Below are positions 1 through 9,715 of a DNA stretch of 64,000 nucleotides, one piece after another. The stretch comes from Beijerinckiaceae bacterium (GTDB lineage Bacteria; Pseudomonadota; Alphaproteobacteria; Rhizobiales; Beijerinckiaceae), in assembly GCA_947475995.1 (NCBI GenBank), contig CANJNI010000004.1:116354-180353 (forward strand). The letters are read 5' to 3'. Numbering within the stretch: the first letter of the stretch is position 1; each line of letters begins with the position of its first letter. Below the pieces are notes generated by a model that saw nothing but the letters and a program-made list of their open reading frames with translations, did no database searches and was not told where the DNA came from. The translations under genes were made by a program, and so were the position numbers.

Positions 1-1688
1 TCCTGATCCTTTCGCTCTTCGGCGGGCTGATGGCGATCTTTTCGCGCGGAATGCCGAGCGACCTGCGCGCCCTGACTCTTTCGGTTCAGGGATGGATCGG
101 GGCGGCCTTCCTGCTTTTCATCCTGTTGACCTCCAACCCGTTCGCGCGGCTTGCCCGCCCTCCGATTGAGGGGCAGGACCTCAATCCCATCCTTCAGGAC
201 CCCGGCCTCGCGATCCATCCGCCACTGCTCTACCTCGGCTATGTCGGCTTCTCGATGACGTTTTCCTTCGCGACCGCTGCATTGCTGGCAGGGCGTATTG
301 ACGCTTCGTGGGCGCGGTTCGTGCGGCCATGGACTCTGGTCGCGTGGATTTTCCTGACGCTCGGCATCGCGATGGGGTCCTACTGGGCCTATTACACGCT
401 CGGATGGGGCGGCTTCTGGTTTTGGGATCCGGTCGAAAATTCCTCGCTCATGCCGTGGATCGCCGGTACGGCGCTGCTTCATTCGGCGGCCGTCATGGAA
501 AAGCGCGACGCCCTGAAGGTTTGGACGATCTTTCTGGCGATTCTGGCCTTCTCGCTGTCGTTGCTGGGCACGTTCCTTGTCCGCTCGGGCGTGCTGACAT
601 CCGTTCACGCTTTCGCCACCGACCCGACTCGCGGCGTCTTCATCCTGCTGATTCTCGTGTTCTTCATCGGCGGCTCGCTGGCGCTGTTTGCTTTCCGGGC
701 GTCATCGCTGAAGACAGGCGGAATTTTCGCGCCGATCTCCCGCGAAGGCACGATGGTGCTGAACAACCTGCTGCTGACGACAAGCTGCGCCACCGTCTTC
801 GTCGGAACCCTCTATCCTCTCGCGCTGGAAGCAGTCGCCGACGAAAAGATTTCCGTCGGACCGCCATTTTTCAACATGACCTTCGGCCCGCTCTTCATCC
901 CGATATTCCTGGCGATGCCGATCGGTCAACTCCTGTCATGGAAGCGTGGTGACCTGCTCGGCGCAGTGCAGCGGCTGATGTGGGCTGCTGCTATCGGGGT
1001 CGGCGGCGGACTGGTCTTCGCCTTGTCGAAGGGCGAACCGGTTTTGTCGGTGCTCGCAGCCGGACTGGCGCTCTATGTCATCGTCGGTTCGTTTGTGGAC
1101 GTCATGGGCCGGGTATTCGTGCGCGGTGCGGGCTTCAAGATTGCCTTGTCGCGAGCGGTCGGCCTTCCGCGTTCAGCGTGGGGAACCTCGCTAGCCCATG
1201 CGGGCGTCGGACTGACGCTGCTTGGCCTTGCGGCGACCGGGTGGGGCATTGAAAAGATTCAGGCCGTTCGTCCAGGCGATGAGATCGAACTCGGGCCCTG
1301 GCGTCTGGTCATCCGCAGTTTCGAGCCCCGCGACGGATCGAACTACAAGGCGCTTGTGGTGCACACGGAAATTCGCGACGGCAATCGTCTTGTCGACACC
1401 ATCGAGCCTTCGCGCCGCCAGTTCTCGACGCGTCAGATGACCACGAGCGAAGCGGGCATCTCGACGCTTTCGTTCGGTCAGGTTTATGTGACGGTCGCTG
1501 AGCAGAACCCGGACGGTTCACTTGACGCGCGTCTCTACTGGAAGCCTCTCGTGTCGCTCATCTGGCTTGGCGCTCTTGTCATGTCGCTGGGCGGCGCGCT
1601 GTCGTTGAGCGACAGGCGTCTGCGCATCGGCGTAGCGCGCCGGGCTCGCAAGACCGGAACGCCGCCTGCGGCGGTGCCTGCCGAATGA
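1..1688 (+). CDS. ccmF: Cytochrome c-type biogenesis protein CcmF (5' partial)
   Basis: Integral membrane haem lyase subunit of System I cytochrome c maturation, acting with CcmH on the periplasmic face to attach haem to apocytochromes. The reading frame is open from base 3 and runs off the left edge, so the annotated N-terminus is missing; the internal ATG at base 30 is not the start. The tryptophan-rich WWD haem-handling motif (WGGFWFWDPVEN) lies near bases 405-440, followed by several hydrophobic helices and a C-terminal periplasmic region ending in a last transmembrane segment. About 560 residues are visible of a family length near 650. It overlaps ccmH by four bases (ATGA), so the two are translationally coupled. 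Identity is secure from the WWD motif and the neighbour. Confidence 0.95.
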   Translation, partial: LILSLFGGLMAIFSRGMPSDLRALTLSVQGWIGAAFLLFILLTSNPFARLARPPIEGQDLNPILQDPGLAIHPPLLYLGYVGFSMTFSFATAALLAGRIDASWARFVRPWTLVAWIFLTLGIAMGSYWAYYTLGWGGFWFWDPVENSSLMPWIAGTALLHSAAVMEKRDALKVWTIFLAILAFSLSLLGTFLVRSGVLTSVHAFATDPTRGVFILLILVFFIGGSLALFAFRASSLKTGGIFAPISREGTMVLNNLLLTTSCATVFVGTLYPLALEAVADEKISVGPPFFNMTFGPLFIPIFLAMPIGQLLSWKRGDLLGAVQRLMWAAAIGVGGGLVFALSKGEPVLSVLAAGLALYVIVGSFVDVMGRVFVRGAGFKIALSRAVGLPRSAWGTSLAHAGVGLTLLGLAATGWGIEKIQAVRPGDEIELGPWRLVIRSFEPRDGSNYKALVVHTEIRDGNRLVDTIEPSRRQFSTRQMTTSEAGISTLSFGQVYVTVAEQNPDGSLDARLYWKPLVSLIWLGALVMSLGGALSLSDRRLRIGVARRARKTGTPPAAVPAE

Positions 1689-2164
1689 AAACCTTCCGCC
1701 GATTTCTCCTGACGCTTTTGCTGCTGTGGCCGGTTGGCGCTCTGGCCGTTGAGCCGGGCGAAATTCTGGCTGATCCTGCCCTCGAACATCGCGCGCGCGA
1801 ATTGTCAGCGGAATTGCGGTGCCTCGTCTGTCAAAATCAGTCGATTGACGACTCGCAGGCGCCGCTCGCCAAGGACCTCAGGATGATCGTCCGCGAGCGT
1901 CTGGTGGCGGGCGACTCGGATGATTCCATCCGCACCTATCTGGTCGCCCGCTACGGCGATTTCGTCCTCCTGAAGCCGCCGTTCAAGGTGACCACCCTTC
2001 TGCTTTGGCTGTCGCCACTGCTCGTGCTTCTGGCGGGCGGTCTCGCCGTGCTGATGTCGATGCGAAGCCGACGCGCGGCATCCGGCGCCGGAGCCGGACT
2101 GAGCGACGCCGAGCGTGCAAAGCTCGCGCATATTCTGGATCGGGACGGCGGCGCTTCGGCCTGA
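1685..2164 (+). CDS. ccmH: Cytochrome c-type biogenesis protein CcmH
   Basis: Periplasm-facing, membrane-anchored thiol oxidoreductase that keeps the CXXCH cysteines of apocytochrome c reduced for haem ligation. The 159-residue protein has a signal/anchor at the N-terminus, the diagnostic LRCLVCQNQ motif with redox cysteines C46 and C49, and a second hydrophobic segment near residues 100-120. This is the short CcmH/CycL form without a TPR domain, as usual in alphaproteobacteria, where CcmI is separate. It starts inside the ccmF stop codon. Confidence 0.95.
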   Translation: MKTFRRFLLTLLLLWPVGALAVEPGEILADPALEHRARELSAELRCLVCQNQSIDDSQAPLAKDLRMIVRERLVAGDSDDSIRTYLVARYGDFVLLKPPFKVTTLLLWLSPLLVLLAGGLAVLMSMRSRRAASGAGAGLSDAERAKLAHILDRDGGASA

Positions 2165-2169
2165 TTATC

Positions 2170-2799
2170 TTACTTTGCTTGCAGCAAGCCAACCAGGACG
2201 CCGTTGAAGGCGGACTGAACCGCGATGGCCGCAAGCAAAATGCCGAAAACCCTCATCAGCACGCGACTCGCAGTGACCCCAATCAATCGATGCAATTGAT
2301 TGGCGCTCAGCAGCAACGCCAGCGTGAGCAGAAGCACCGCCATCATGGCGGCGACGACTACGCCGATGCGCTTAGGGTCCCCTTCCGCCGACGACGCCAT
2401 CACCATCGCGGCGCTCATCGTTCCGGGCCCTGCCAGCAGGGGCGTCGCGAGCGGAAAGACAGCGATGTCCTCCTTGACATGCGCTTCCGCATTTTCCGGC
2501 GGCGACAGTTTCGACTGGCCGGGCTTCGCAAAAATCAGATCAAGCGAAATCAACATCAGGATGATTCCGCCGGCTGTCTGAAGGGCAGCAATCGAGACGC
2601 CCAGCTGGCGCAGCAGCGGTTGCCCCGCCAGGGCAAAGAACAGCAGAAGTGCGGACGCGATGAGCACAGCCCGCACGGCGATGCTTCGGCGCTGTTCAGG
2701 CTTCATGTTCGCCGCAAGCCCGGCGAAGACCGCCGCAGCCTCGATCGGGCCGATCGTTGCAAAGAAGGTCGCAAACGCCGTCAAAGCAGTCTCGAACAT
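2170..2799 (-). CDS. MarC family integral membrane protein
   Basis: A 209-residue polytopic membrane protein with about six hydrophobic helices and the family signatures ATFFATIGPIEA near the N-terminus and PLLAGPGTMSA in the middle. MarC (UPF0056/NAAT) proteins were once thought to be linked to multiple antibiotic resistance, but this is not supported and the substrate is unknown. It is tail-to-tail with ccmH, with only five bases between the stops, and divergent from degP. Family assignment is firm; function is not. Confidence 0.88.
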   Translation of the reverse strand: MFETALTAFATFFATIGPIEAAAVFAGLAANMKPEQRRSIAVRAVLIASALLLFFALAGQPLLRQLGVSIAALQTAGGIILMLISLDLIFAKPGQSKLSPPENAEAHVKEDIAVFPLATPLLAGPGTMSAAMVMASSAEGDPKRIGVVVAAMMAVLLLTLALLLSANQLHRLIGVTASRVLMRVFGILLAAIAVQSAFNGVLVGLLQAK

Positions 2800-2986
2800 G
2801 GCTGTCTCCAGTCGCGGGTAACGCTATCGCTGGCTGATCGACATCACAACTGACCTTTGCGCCGCCGTCCGTTTGTTCCCGCAGCGCAGATTAAAAAGAA
2901 TTCATCTGCCGGAAATAGCGGTGTAAATCGGGATGCACCATCTTCTTCCTCAAGGCGGGCGAGACCCGCATTTGATGGAGAAGTGA

Positions 2987-4528
2987 ATGTCTTCGCTCAA
3001 CAACCTTCCCGGCCAGAACGCGACTGCCCCGGCGCCGCGCTCCCAGGCCCAGAAGCTGCGCTACGCTCTGCTGGGCGCAGCCGCCGTGATCGCCGTTGGC
3101 GGCGTCTCCGGCTATGCCAACCTCTCCCCGATCCTTTCCGGCCCTGGCGCGGCTTACGCGCAGGCCTCGGTCGGCGTTCCCTCTTTTGCGGACGTTGTCG
3201 ATCAGGTCCGCGGCGCGGTCGTGTCCGTCAAGGTCAAGATCGTCGAAAACGACGCCCCGTCGGCGAACCGCCCGGGATTGCCGCAGTTCGAACCGGGCGA
3301 CCCGCTGGAACGGTTCTTCCGCCAGTTCGGCGAAGGACGGAACGGCCAGTCCGCCCCGCAGGGACGCCCGCGTTCGGGCATGTCGCAGGGCTCCGGCTTC
3401 GTGATCTCGGCTGACGGCTATGTGGTGACCAACAATCATGTTGTCGACAAGGCCACCGAAGTCTCCCTGACCTTCGACGACGGCAAGACTGTCGCCGCCA
3501 GCGTGGTCGGAACCGACCCGAAGACCGACCTGGCCCTGTTGAAGATCAAGGAAGCCGGCAACTACAAGTTTGTCGAATTCGCCGCCAAGGCTCCTCGCGT
3601 CGGCGAATGGGTCATCGCGGTCGGCAATCCCTTCGGTCTGGGCGGCACCGTGACGGCCGGCATCGTGTCGGCGCGCGGCCGCGACATCGGTTCGGGTCCG
3701 TATGACGACTATCTGCAGATTGACGCGCCGGTGAACCGGGGCAACTCGGGCGGTCCGACCTTCAATGCGCAGGGCCAGGTGGTTGGCGTCAACACGGCCA
3801 TCTACTCGCCGTCGGGCGGCAGCGTCGGCATCGGCTTCGCCATTCCGTCGGAAGTCGCCAGGGACGTCATTGCCTCCCTTCACGACAAGGGCAGCGTGGC
3901 GCGCGGCTGGCTCGGCGTGCAGATCCAGCCGGTAACGCCTGAGATCGCCGACTCGTTGTCCCTGAAGGGCCCGAAGGGCGCCCTTGTGGCGGACGCGCAG
4001 AAAGACTCTCCCGCAGCGGCCTCCGGCCTGCGCGCCGGCGACGTCATCACCGCCGTCAATGGCGACTCGATCGAGAGCCCGCGCGAACTTTCCCGGAAGA
4101 TTGCGGGCTTCGGTCCGGACAGGAAGGTCGACCTCACGGTGGTCCGCGAAGGGTCCGAGAAGACCATTGCGGTCAAGCTCGGCAACATGCCGAACGAACA
4201 GCGCGCAGAGGCTGCTCCGCAGCGCGACAACCAGCGCGGCGACGCGCTCACCGGCTACGGCATGACGCTGGCTCCCGCTTCGCAGGTGGCGGGCGCCGGA
4301 CGACAGGGTGTGGTGGTTGCGGACGTCAATCCCGACGGCCCCGCAGCCCAGAAGGGCCTGCGCGCCGGCGACGTGATTGTCGAAGCTGCCGGCCAGCCGG
4401 TCTCGCGCCCGGCTGACGTCAGCCGCGCGATCGCGGACGCGAAGAAGGATGGCCGCAAGGCCGTGTTGCTCCGCGTCAAGTCGGCGGACTCGACCCGCTT
4501 CGTGGCTCTCGGGCTCACGACCGGCTAA
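2987..4528 (+). CDS. degP: Do-family periplasmic serine protease (DegP/HtrA/MucD)
   Basis: Envelope quality-control protease/chaperone. The 513-residue protein has an N-terminal hydrophobic segment (about 27-50) with a probable signal peptide cleavage after AYA/AQA near residue 58, a trypsin-like domain with triad H151 (TNNHVVD), D181 (DPKTDLALL) and S254 (RGNSGGP), and two C-terminal PDZ domains (about 300-390 and 415-510). GGAG six bases before the ATG supports the start. It is followed by strong hairpin terminators and then a two-component pair, an order common in Hyphomicrobiales that suggests an envelope-stress link. Confidence 0.95.
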   Translation: MSSLNNLPGQNATAPAPRSQAQKLRYALLGAAAVIAVGGVSGYANLSPILSGPGAAYAQASVGVPSFADVVDQVRGAVVSVKVKIVENDAPSANRPGLPQFEPGDPLERFFRQFGEGRNGQSAPQGRPRSGMSQGSGFVISADGYVVTNNHVVDKATEVSLTFDDGKTVAASVVGTDPKTDLALLKIKEAGNYKFVEFAAKAPRVGEWVIAVGNPFGLGGTVTAGIVSARGRDIGSGPYDDYLQIDAPVNRGNSGGPTFNAQGQVVGVNTAIYSPSGGSVGIGFAIPSEVARDVIASLHDKGSVARGWLGVQIQPVTPEIADSLSLKGPKGALVADAQKDSPAAASGLRAGDVITAVNGDSIESPRELSRKIAGFGPDRKVDLTVVREGSEKTIAVKLGNMPNEQRAEAAPQRDNQRGDALTGYGMTLAPASQVAGAGRQGVVVADVNPDGPAAQKGLRAGDVIVEAAGQPVSRPADVSRAIADAKKDGRKAVLLRVKSADSTRFVALGLTTG

Positions 4529-4565
4529 AGGACTGGAGCCGACCCCCCTCGGGCTCCAATAAAGG

Positions 4566-4600
4566 ACGGCAGACCGGCGCCCCCCGGTCTGCCGTTTTTT
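4566..4600 (+). terminator. Rho-independent terminator after degP
   Basis: A perfect 12-bp stem, ACGGCAGACCGG (4566-4577) with CCGGTCTGCCGT (4584-4595), closes a short C-rich loop and is followed by six T residues. A second, weaker GGAGCC/GGCTCC hairpin lies just before it at 4535-4557. Together they should separate degP from the response regulator downstream. Confidence 0.92.
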
Positions 4601-4616
4601 GCAAGGACCGGCTAAG

Positions 4617-5309
4617 ATGCCAGACATGCGCCTGCTCATCATCGAAGACGATCGCGACGCCGCCAACTATCTGGTCAAGGCGTTCCGCGAATCCGGCCAT
4701 TCCGCCGACCATGCGGCCGATGGCCTCGCGGGCTATGAGCGCGCCTGCGAAGGCGATTACGACGTCCTGATCGTCGATCGCATGCTGCCCAGGATGGATG
4801 GGCTGACGGTGATCGGCGGGCTTCGTCAGCAGAAGATCGACACGCCAGTGCTGATCCTTTCGGCGCTCGGGCAGGTGGATGACCGCGTCAAGGGATTGCG
4901 CGCCGGCGGCGACGATTACCTGGCCAAGCCTTACGCCTTCTCCGAATTGCTGGCCCGCGTCGAGGTTCTGGCGCGGCGGCGCGGCTCCTCGTCGGGTGAG
5001 ACGACGCACTATCGGGTCGGCGATCTGGAACTTGATCGCCTTGCGCACAAGCTGACCCGCGCCGGCAAGGAGATCGTGCTCCAGCCGCGCGAATTTCGTC
5101 TGCTCGAATATCTGATGAAACATGCCGGCCAGGTGGTGACTCGCACCATGCTGCTGGAAAACGTCTGGGATTATCACTTCGATCCACAGACCAACGTGAT
5201 CGACGTCCACATTTCCCGCCTGCGGTCGAAGATCGACAAAGGCTTCGACGTGCCTTTGCTGCACACCATTCGCGGCGCTGGATACATGGTTCGTGACGGC
5301 TCTCGGTAA
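4617..5309 (+). CDS. OmpR-family response regulator
   Basis: Two-component DNA-binding regulator: receiver domain (residues 1-120) with acidic pocket E10-D11-D12, phosphoacceptor D54 and conserved K near the AKPY motif, then a winged-helix Trans_reg_C domain (about 130-230). An upstream in-frame TTG falls inside the degP terminator, so I chose the ATG preceded by AAGGA at nine bases. The kinase gene begins 17 bases before this stop. Targets cannot be read from the sequence; the position next to degP suggests envelope or metal stress, which is inference. Confidence 0.9.
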   Translation: MPDMRLLIIEDDRDAANYLVKAFRESGHSADHAADGLAGYERACEGDYDVLIVDRMLPRMDGLTVIGGLRQQKIDTPVLILSALGQVDDRVKGLRAGGDDYLAKPYAFSELLARVEVLARRRGSSSGETTHYRVGDLELDRLAHKLTRAGKEIVLQPREFRLLEYLMKHAGQVVTRTMLLENVWDYHFDPQTNVIDVHISRLRSKIDKGFDVPLLHTIRGAGYMVRDGSR

Positions 5310-6792
5310 ACTCATCCGAACGACGGCGTTCAAGCTGTCGCTGGCCTATCTGCTCATCTCCGCGCTGGGAGCCGGCGCCGTGATGGGCTGGGTCGCTTGG
5401 AACGTCAAGAAACTGGTCGATGAACAGATCGCCTCCACGGTCGAGGCTGAAATTGCCGGTCTTTCGGAACAATATGCGCGAGGCGGAATACGGGCTCTTG
5501 TCGATGTCGTCGAGCGCAGGGCCCGACAGCCCGGCGCATCGCTCTATCTCGTCACGACGTTTGCAGGCGAGACCATCGCGGGCAACGTCGCTGATCTTCC
5601 GGCGGGCGTTCTGCAACGGCCCGGCGTGGTCGAGACCAGCTATCAACGCCAGGGCGACACCGAGGCCCGGCGGCGTGCGCTGGCCCGCATCTTCGTTCTG
5701 CCGGGACGCTTCCGCCTGCTGGTCGGCCGCGACCTCGAAGATCGCGAAACCCTCAACGGCGTGATGTTGAGGGCGCTGACCACCTCGCTCTTGTGGCTGA
5801 CCATCATCGGAACCGCAGGCGGCATCTTCGTCGCCAGCCGGGTCTTGCGGCGCGTCGACGCCATGAATGCCTCCGCGCAGAAAATCATGGCGGGTGATCT
5901 CGCCGGTCGTCTCCCCGTTACCGGGAGCAACGACGAACTCGACCGTCTGGCGCAGAATCTCAATTCCATGCTGGAGCGCATTTCGGAATTGATGAACGGG
6001 CTCCGCGAGGTTTCCGACAATATTGCGCACGACCTCAAGACGCCGCTGACCCGCCTGCGCAATCGTGCCGAGGAAGCGCTGCGCAGCGCCTCTTCACAGG
6101 ACGACTACCGCGCGACGCTCGAGCGCATGATCGACGAATCCGACAATCTGATCCGGATTTTCAACGCCCTGTTGATGATCGCTCGTGCGGAAGCCGGGAC
6201 GGACCGGCAGGCCATGCGCGCCTTCGACGTTTCCACTGTCGTCACTGATCTGGCCGAGCTTTACGAACCTGCGGCGGAGGACGCAGGCGCGCAACTCAGC
6301 GTCAGCGCAGGACGCGATCTCATCATCATGGGCAACCGCGAGCTGGTCGGGCAGGCTCTGGCCAATCTCATCGACAACGCCCTGAAATACGGCGCGCAAT
6401 CCGATCTGCCTCTCTTGCCGCAAGGAGCCAATGTACTGCCAAAGCGAATGGACGTGCAGGTCAGCGCGCGTCAGGTCGGAAATGCCGTCGAAATATCGGT
6501 TGCCGACAGAGGCCCCGGCATAGCGGTTGCGGACCGCGAGCGTGTCATCGGACGTTTCGTGCGGCTGGAGGGATCGCGTTCGCGGCCGGGGTCAGGCCTG
6601 GGATTGTCTCTGGCTTCGGCAGTCGCCCAGTTGCACCACGGCGAGTTGCGGCTTGAGGACAATGCGCCCGGCCTCCGCGTCGTTATTGCACTTCCCGCCA
6701 TGATAAATGCCACTTATGTTCCGGCAGCCTCGCCTGTGGAGGCGACAAGAAGGCTGCCCCATGACGACGCAACGCCCCGAAACGCAAGCTGA
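5293..6792 (+). CDS. Membrane sensor histidine kinase paired with upstream regulator
   Basis: Cognate kinase of the preceding regulator, starting with GTG inside its 3' end. Layout of the 499 residues: TM helix about 13-35, periplasmic sensor 36-160, second TM helix about 163-183, HAMP 181-235, HisKA with phosphorylated H246 (DNIAHDLKTPLTRLRN), and HATPase_c with N-box (NLIDNALKYG) and G-box (GSGLGLSLASA). The HDLKTPL H-box is the EnvZ/QseC-like class. The gene overlaps the glnE start by 32 bases. Confidence 0.9.
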   Translation: MTALGKLIRTTAFKLSLAYLLISALGAGAVMGWVAWNVKKLVDEQIASTVEAEIAGLSEQYARGGIRALVDVVERRARQPGASLYLVTTFAGETIAGNVADLPAGVLQRPGVVETSYQRQGDTEARRRALARIFVLPGRFRLLVGRDLEDRETLNGVMLRALTTSLLWLTIIGTAGGIFVASRVLRRVDAMNASAQKIMAGDLAGRLPVTGSNDELDRLAQNLNSMLERISELMNGLREVSDNIAHDLKTPLTRLRNRAEEALRSASSQDDYRATLERMIDESDNLIRIFNALLMIARAEAGTDRQAMRAFDVSTVVTDLAELYEPAAEDAGAQLSVSAGRDLIIMGNRELVGQALANLIDNALKYGAQSDLPLLPQGANVLPKRMDVQVSARQVGNAVEISVADRGPGIAVADRERVIGRFVRLEGSRSRPGSGLGLSLASAVAQLHHGELRLEDNAPGLRVVIALPAMINATYVPAASPVEATRRLPHDDATPRNAS

Positions 6793-9712
6793 CGCCGGCT
6801 CGCTGGCATCGCGTCTCAGGGCTGCGCCAAAACTGTCCGATATGCGGCAGGCGAAAGGGCGGCTTGCGGATCTGCGGGACGCCCTCAAGCACGATTCCAG
6901 GTTCCTCGAAACATCGCGGTTGCCGCCGGTCGAAAAGTTGCTTCTGGGAATCGCCGATCACTCGCCCTTCCTTTGGCATCTGGCGACCATCGATCCGCCG
7001 CGACTGGCGCGCTTGCTCGATTCCTCGCCGGAAGCCGCTCTTGCGCAATGCCTGCAGACATGTCGAGCCCTGTGTGAACAGGCCGAAGACGACGCCGCGG
7101 TGATGCGCGCATTGCGGCGCGCAAAGCAGGAATCTGCTCTCCTGATCGCTGTTGCGGATATAGGCGGCCTCTGGGATGTGCCGCACGTGACAGGCGCGCT
7201 CGCGGATTTTGCCGATCATGCCGTGCAGGCAGCTCTATCCTACCTTTTGCGTGAGGCGGCCAATTCCGGCAAATTCATCGGCGACAAGACCGATCCGCAG
7301 GAGCGTTGCGGCATGGTGGTGCTTGCCATGGGCAAGCATGGCGCGCGCGAACTGAATTATTCGAGCGACGTCGATCTGATCGTCTTCTTCGATCCCGACT
7401 CGCGCGCAATTCCCGAACATGTGGACGCAGCGCAATTCTTCATCCAGATCACCCGCCGTCTCGCGCGCCTGCTGCAGGACCGCACCGAAGATGGTTATGT
7501 GCTGCGCGTCGACCTGCGCCTTCGGCCCGATCCGGGATCGACGGCAGTCGCCATCTCGCTCCCCGCCGCAGCGAATTATTATGAGACGTTGGGCCAGAAC
7601 TGGGAGCGTGCGGCGCTCATCAAGGCGCGTCCCGTCGCGGGCGAACTTGCGCTCGGCGATGAATTCCTCACGGGGCTGAGGCCTTTCATCTGGCGCAAGT
7701 ATTTTGACTACGCGGCCATCGCGGACATTCACGCGATGAAACGCCAGATCCATTCCGTGCGCGGCCATGCGGAGGTTGCTGTCGCAGGCCATGACGTGAA
7801 GCTCGGGCGTGGCGGGATCCGCGAAGTCGAGTTCTTCGTGCAGACGCAGCAACTCATCTTCGGGGGCCGCCGCCCGCAATTGCGCGGCTCCCGCACGCTC
7901 GACATGCTGCGCGAATTGAACAGCGACGGCTGGGTGACAGCAGATGCCGTGAAGGATCTTACCGAGTCCTATTGCTACCTGCGCAAGATCGAGCACCGGC
8001 TGCAGATGATCGCCGACGAACAGACGCAGCGTCTCCCGGCCGACACGGATGCGCTGACGGCATTTGCTAAATTCTGCGGTCACGCGACGCTGAAGAAATT
8101 CGAAGCCGAAATGTCCGGCCATCTGCGCCAGGTCGAGAAACATTATGCGCGCCTGTTCGAACATGCCCCGGGACTTGACGCCCAGACCGGGAGCCTCGTT
8201 TTTACCGGCGTCACAGATGATCCCGAAACGATTGAAACGCTCAGCAGGCTCGGGTTTCAGGACGCGCCGCGCGCTGCCGAAACCATTCGCGGCTGGCATT
8301 TCGGCCGGCGTCCGGCCGTCCAGTCCGCCCGCGCCCGTGAGGTTCTGACGGAACTCGTTCCGGCCCTGCTCGAATCCTTCTCTGGCAGCGGAGATCCGGA
8401 CGCAGCGCTGCTGGCCTTCGATGCCGCGATGTCCCGCATGCCCGCCGCCATCGAATTGATGACGATCCTGAAATCCAACGACAAGGTCCGTGATCTGTTT
8501 GCCGACATTCTTGGCGGAGCGCCCCGCCTCGCCAATGTGATCGCGCAGCGTCCCCATGTTCTCGACGCCGCAATCGATCCCACCTTCGTGCGGGCAAAGG
8601 TGGATGAAGCCGACTACGAGCAACGCACCGCCACTCTCGCGGCTACGGCAAAATCCACCGAAGATTTTCTCGACGGCCTGCGCGACATAGCACAGGAAGA
8701 AATGTTCCTCGTTGGTCTGCGCACCCTGTCGCAGATCATGGATCCTGCGCAGGCCGGTGCGGCGTTTTCGTCGCTGGCGAGCGTTGTGGTGCGGGCGGCG
8801 CTCCACTGGACTGAAAGCGTCTTTTCCGCCGAATACGGCAAGGTCCCGGGCGGACGTTGCGTCGTGCTCGGGTTGGGCAAGCTTGGGTCCGGAGAGATGA
8901 CGGCGTCGTCTGATCTGGATCTCGTGCTTCTTTATGATTTCGACGAGAACAATCCTGATTCATCCGGCCCCCGGCCTTTGCACGGAACACCTTACTACAC
9001 GCGCCTGACGCAGCGTCTGGTGTCGGCCCTGACCGTCGCCACACGGCGCGGACGGCTTTACGAAGTCGACATGCGTTTGCGTCCCTCCGGAGGCAAGGGG
9101 CCCGTGGCGACGCAACTTCGCAGCTTCCGGGAGTATCAGAACGAAGAAGCCGAGACGTGGGAGCATATGGCGCTGACGCGTGCGCGGGTCATCGCCGGCG
9201 ACGAGTCGCTGGCCAGCGAAATCATGGACATTATCCATGGGTCGATCGCCCGTCACGGAGAAGACAGGAAGCTGAAGAAGTCCATCTTCGACATGCGCGC
9301 ACTCATCGCTCAGGAGAAGGGCGACAAGGACATCTGGGACCTGAAGCTGGTGGCAGGAGGGCTTCTGGACATTGAATTCATCGCGCAGTTCATCGCGATG
9401 CGCTGGAGCAGCAAATTCCCCGCGCTGCTCGACGTCAATACGCGCACGACAATCGAGATTGCCGCCAGGAACGAGCTGATTGATTCATCGGGTGCGGAGA
9501 GCCTCATCGAGGCGCATCGCCTGTATACCGACTTCATGCAGATCACGCGCATGATTGTCGAAGGCGTCTTCGAGCCCGGAAAGACTCCGGAGGCCGTGAA
9601 ACGGCGCATTGCGCTGCTTCTTGCATTGCCTGATTTCAGGAGCGTGGAGCGGCATCTGGCCGACATGCGAACGGCAGTTCGCAAGGTCTTCAACTACATT
9701 CTTGAAGGCTAG
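6761..9712 (+). CDS. glnE: Bifunctional glutamine synthetase adenylyltransferase/deadenylase GlnE
   Basis: Covalently modifies glutamine synthetase in response to PII: the N-terminal half removes AMP and the C-terminal half adds it. The 983-residue protein has two nucleotidyltransferase cores with metal-binding DxD motifs, NYSSDVDLIVFFD near residue 200 and ASSDLDLVLLYD near residue 715, matching the two active centres. The ATG at 6761, with AGAAGG upstream, gives the usual N-terminus; an earlier in-frame ATG at 6707 lies deep in the kinase gene and is less likely. Length and motifs are complete. Confidence 0.95.
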   Translation: MTTQRPETQADAGSLASRLRAAPKLSDMRQAKGRLADLRDALKHDSRFLETSRLPPVEKLLLGIADHSPFLWHLATIDPPRLARLLDSSPEAALAQCLQTCRALCEQAEDDAAVMRALRRAKQESALLIAVADIGGLWDVPHVTGALADFADHAVQAALSYLLREAANSGKFIGDKTDPQERCGMVVLAMGKHGARELNYSSDVDLIVFFDPDSRAIPEHVDAAQFFIQITRRLARLLQDRTEDGYVLRVDLRLRPDPGSTAVAISLPAAANYYETLGQNWERAALIKARPVAGELALGDEFLTGLRPFIWRKYFDYAAIADIHAMKRQIHSVRGHAEVAVAGHDVKLGRGGIREVEFFVQTQQLIFGGRRPQLRGSRTLDMLRELNSDGWVTADAVKDLTESYCYLRKIEHRLQMIADEQTQRLPADTDALTAFAKFCGHATLKKFEAEMSGHLRQVEKHYARLFEHAPGLDAQTGSLVFTGVTDDPETIETLSRLGFQDAPRAAETIRGWHFGRRPAVQSARAREVLTELVPALLESFSGSGDPDAALLAFDAAMSRMPAAIELMTILKSNDKVRDLFADILGGAPRLANVIAQRPHVLDAAIDPTFVRAKVDEADYEQRTATLAATAKSTEDFLDGLRDIAQEEMFLVGLRTLSQIMDPAQAGAAFSSLASVVVRAALHWTESVFSAEYGKVPGGRCVVLGLGKLGSGEMTASSDLDLVLLYDFDENNPDSSGPRPLHGTPYYTRLTQRLVSALTVATRRGRLYEVDMRLRPSGGKGPVATQLRSFREYQNEEAETWEHMALTRARVIAGDESLASEIMDIIHGSIARHGEDRKLKKSIFDMRALIAQEKGDKDIWDLKLVAGGLLDIEFIAQFIAMRWSSKFPALLDVNTRTTIEIAARNELIDSSGAESLIEAHRLYTDFMQITRMIVEGVFEPGKTPEAVKRRIALLLALPDFRSVERHLADMRTAVRKVFNYILEG

Positions 9713-9715
9713 CTG

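Noticed and set aside
2005..2853. 282-codon plus-strand frame over the MarC gene
   Set aside because: Arginine/histidine-rich shadow translation with no family features; MarC on the minus strand is clear.
4599..4616. TTG start for the response regulator
   Set aside because: It lies within the T-run end of the degP terminator; the ATG 18 bases later has a good ribosome binding site.
2891..4666. 591-codon minus-strand frame over degP
   Set aside because: Antisense shadow; the plus strand encodes a complete protease with catalytic triad and PDZ domains.
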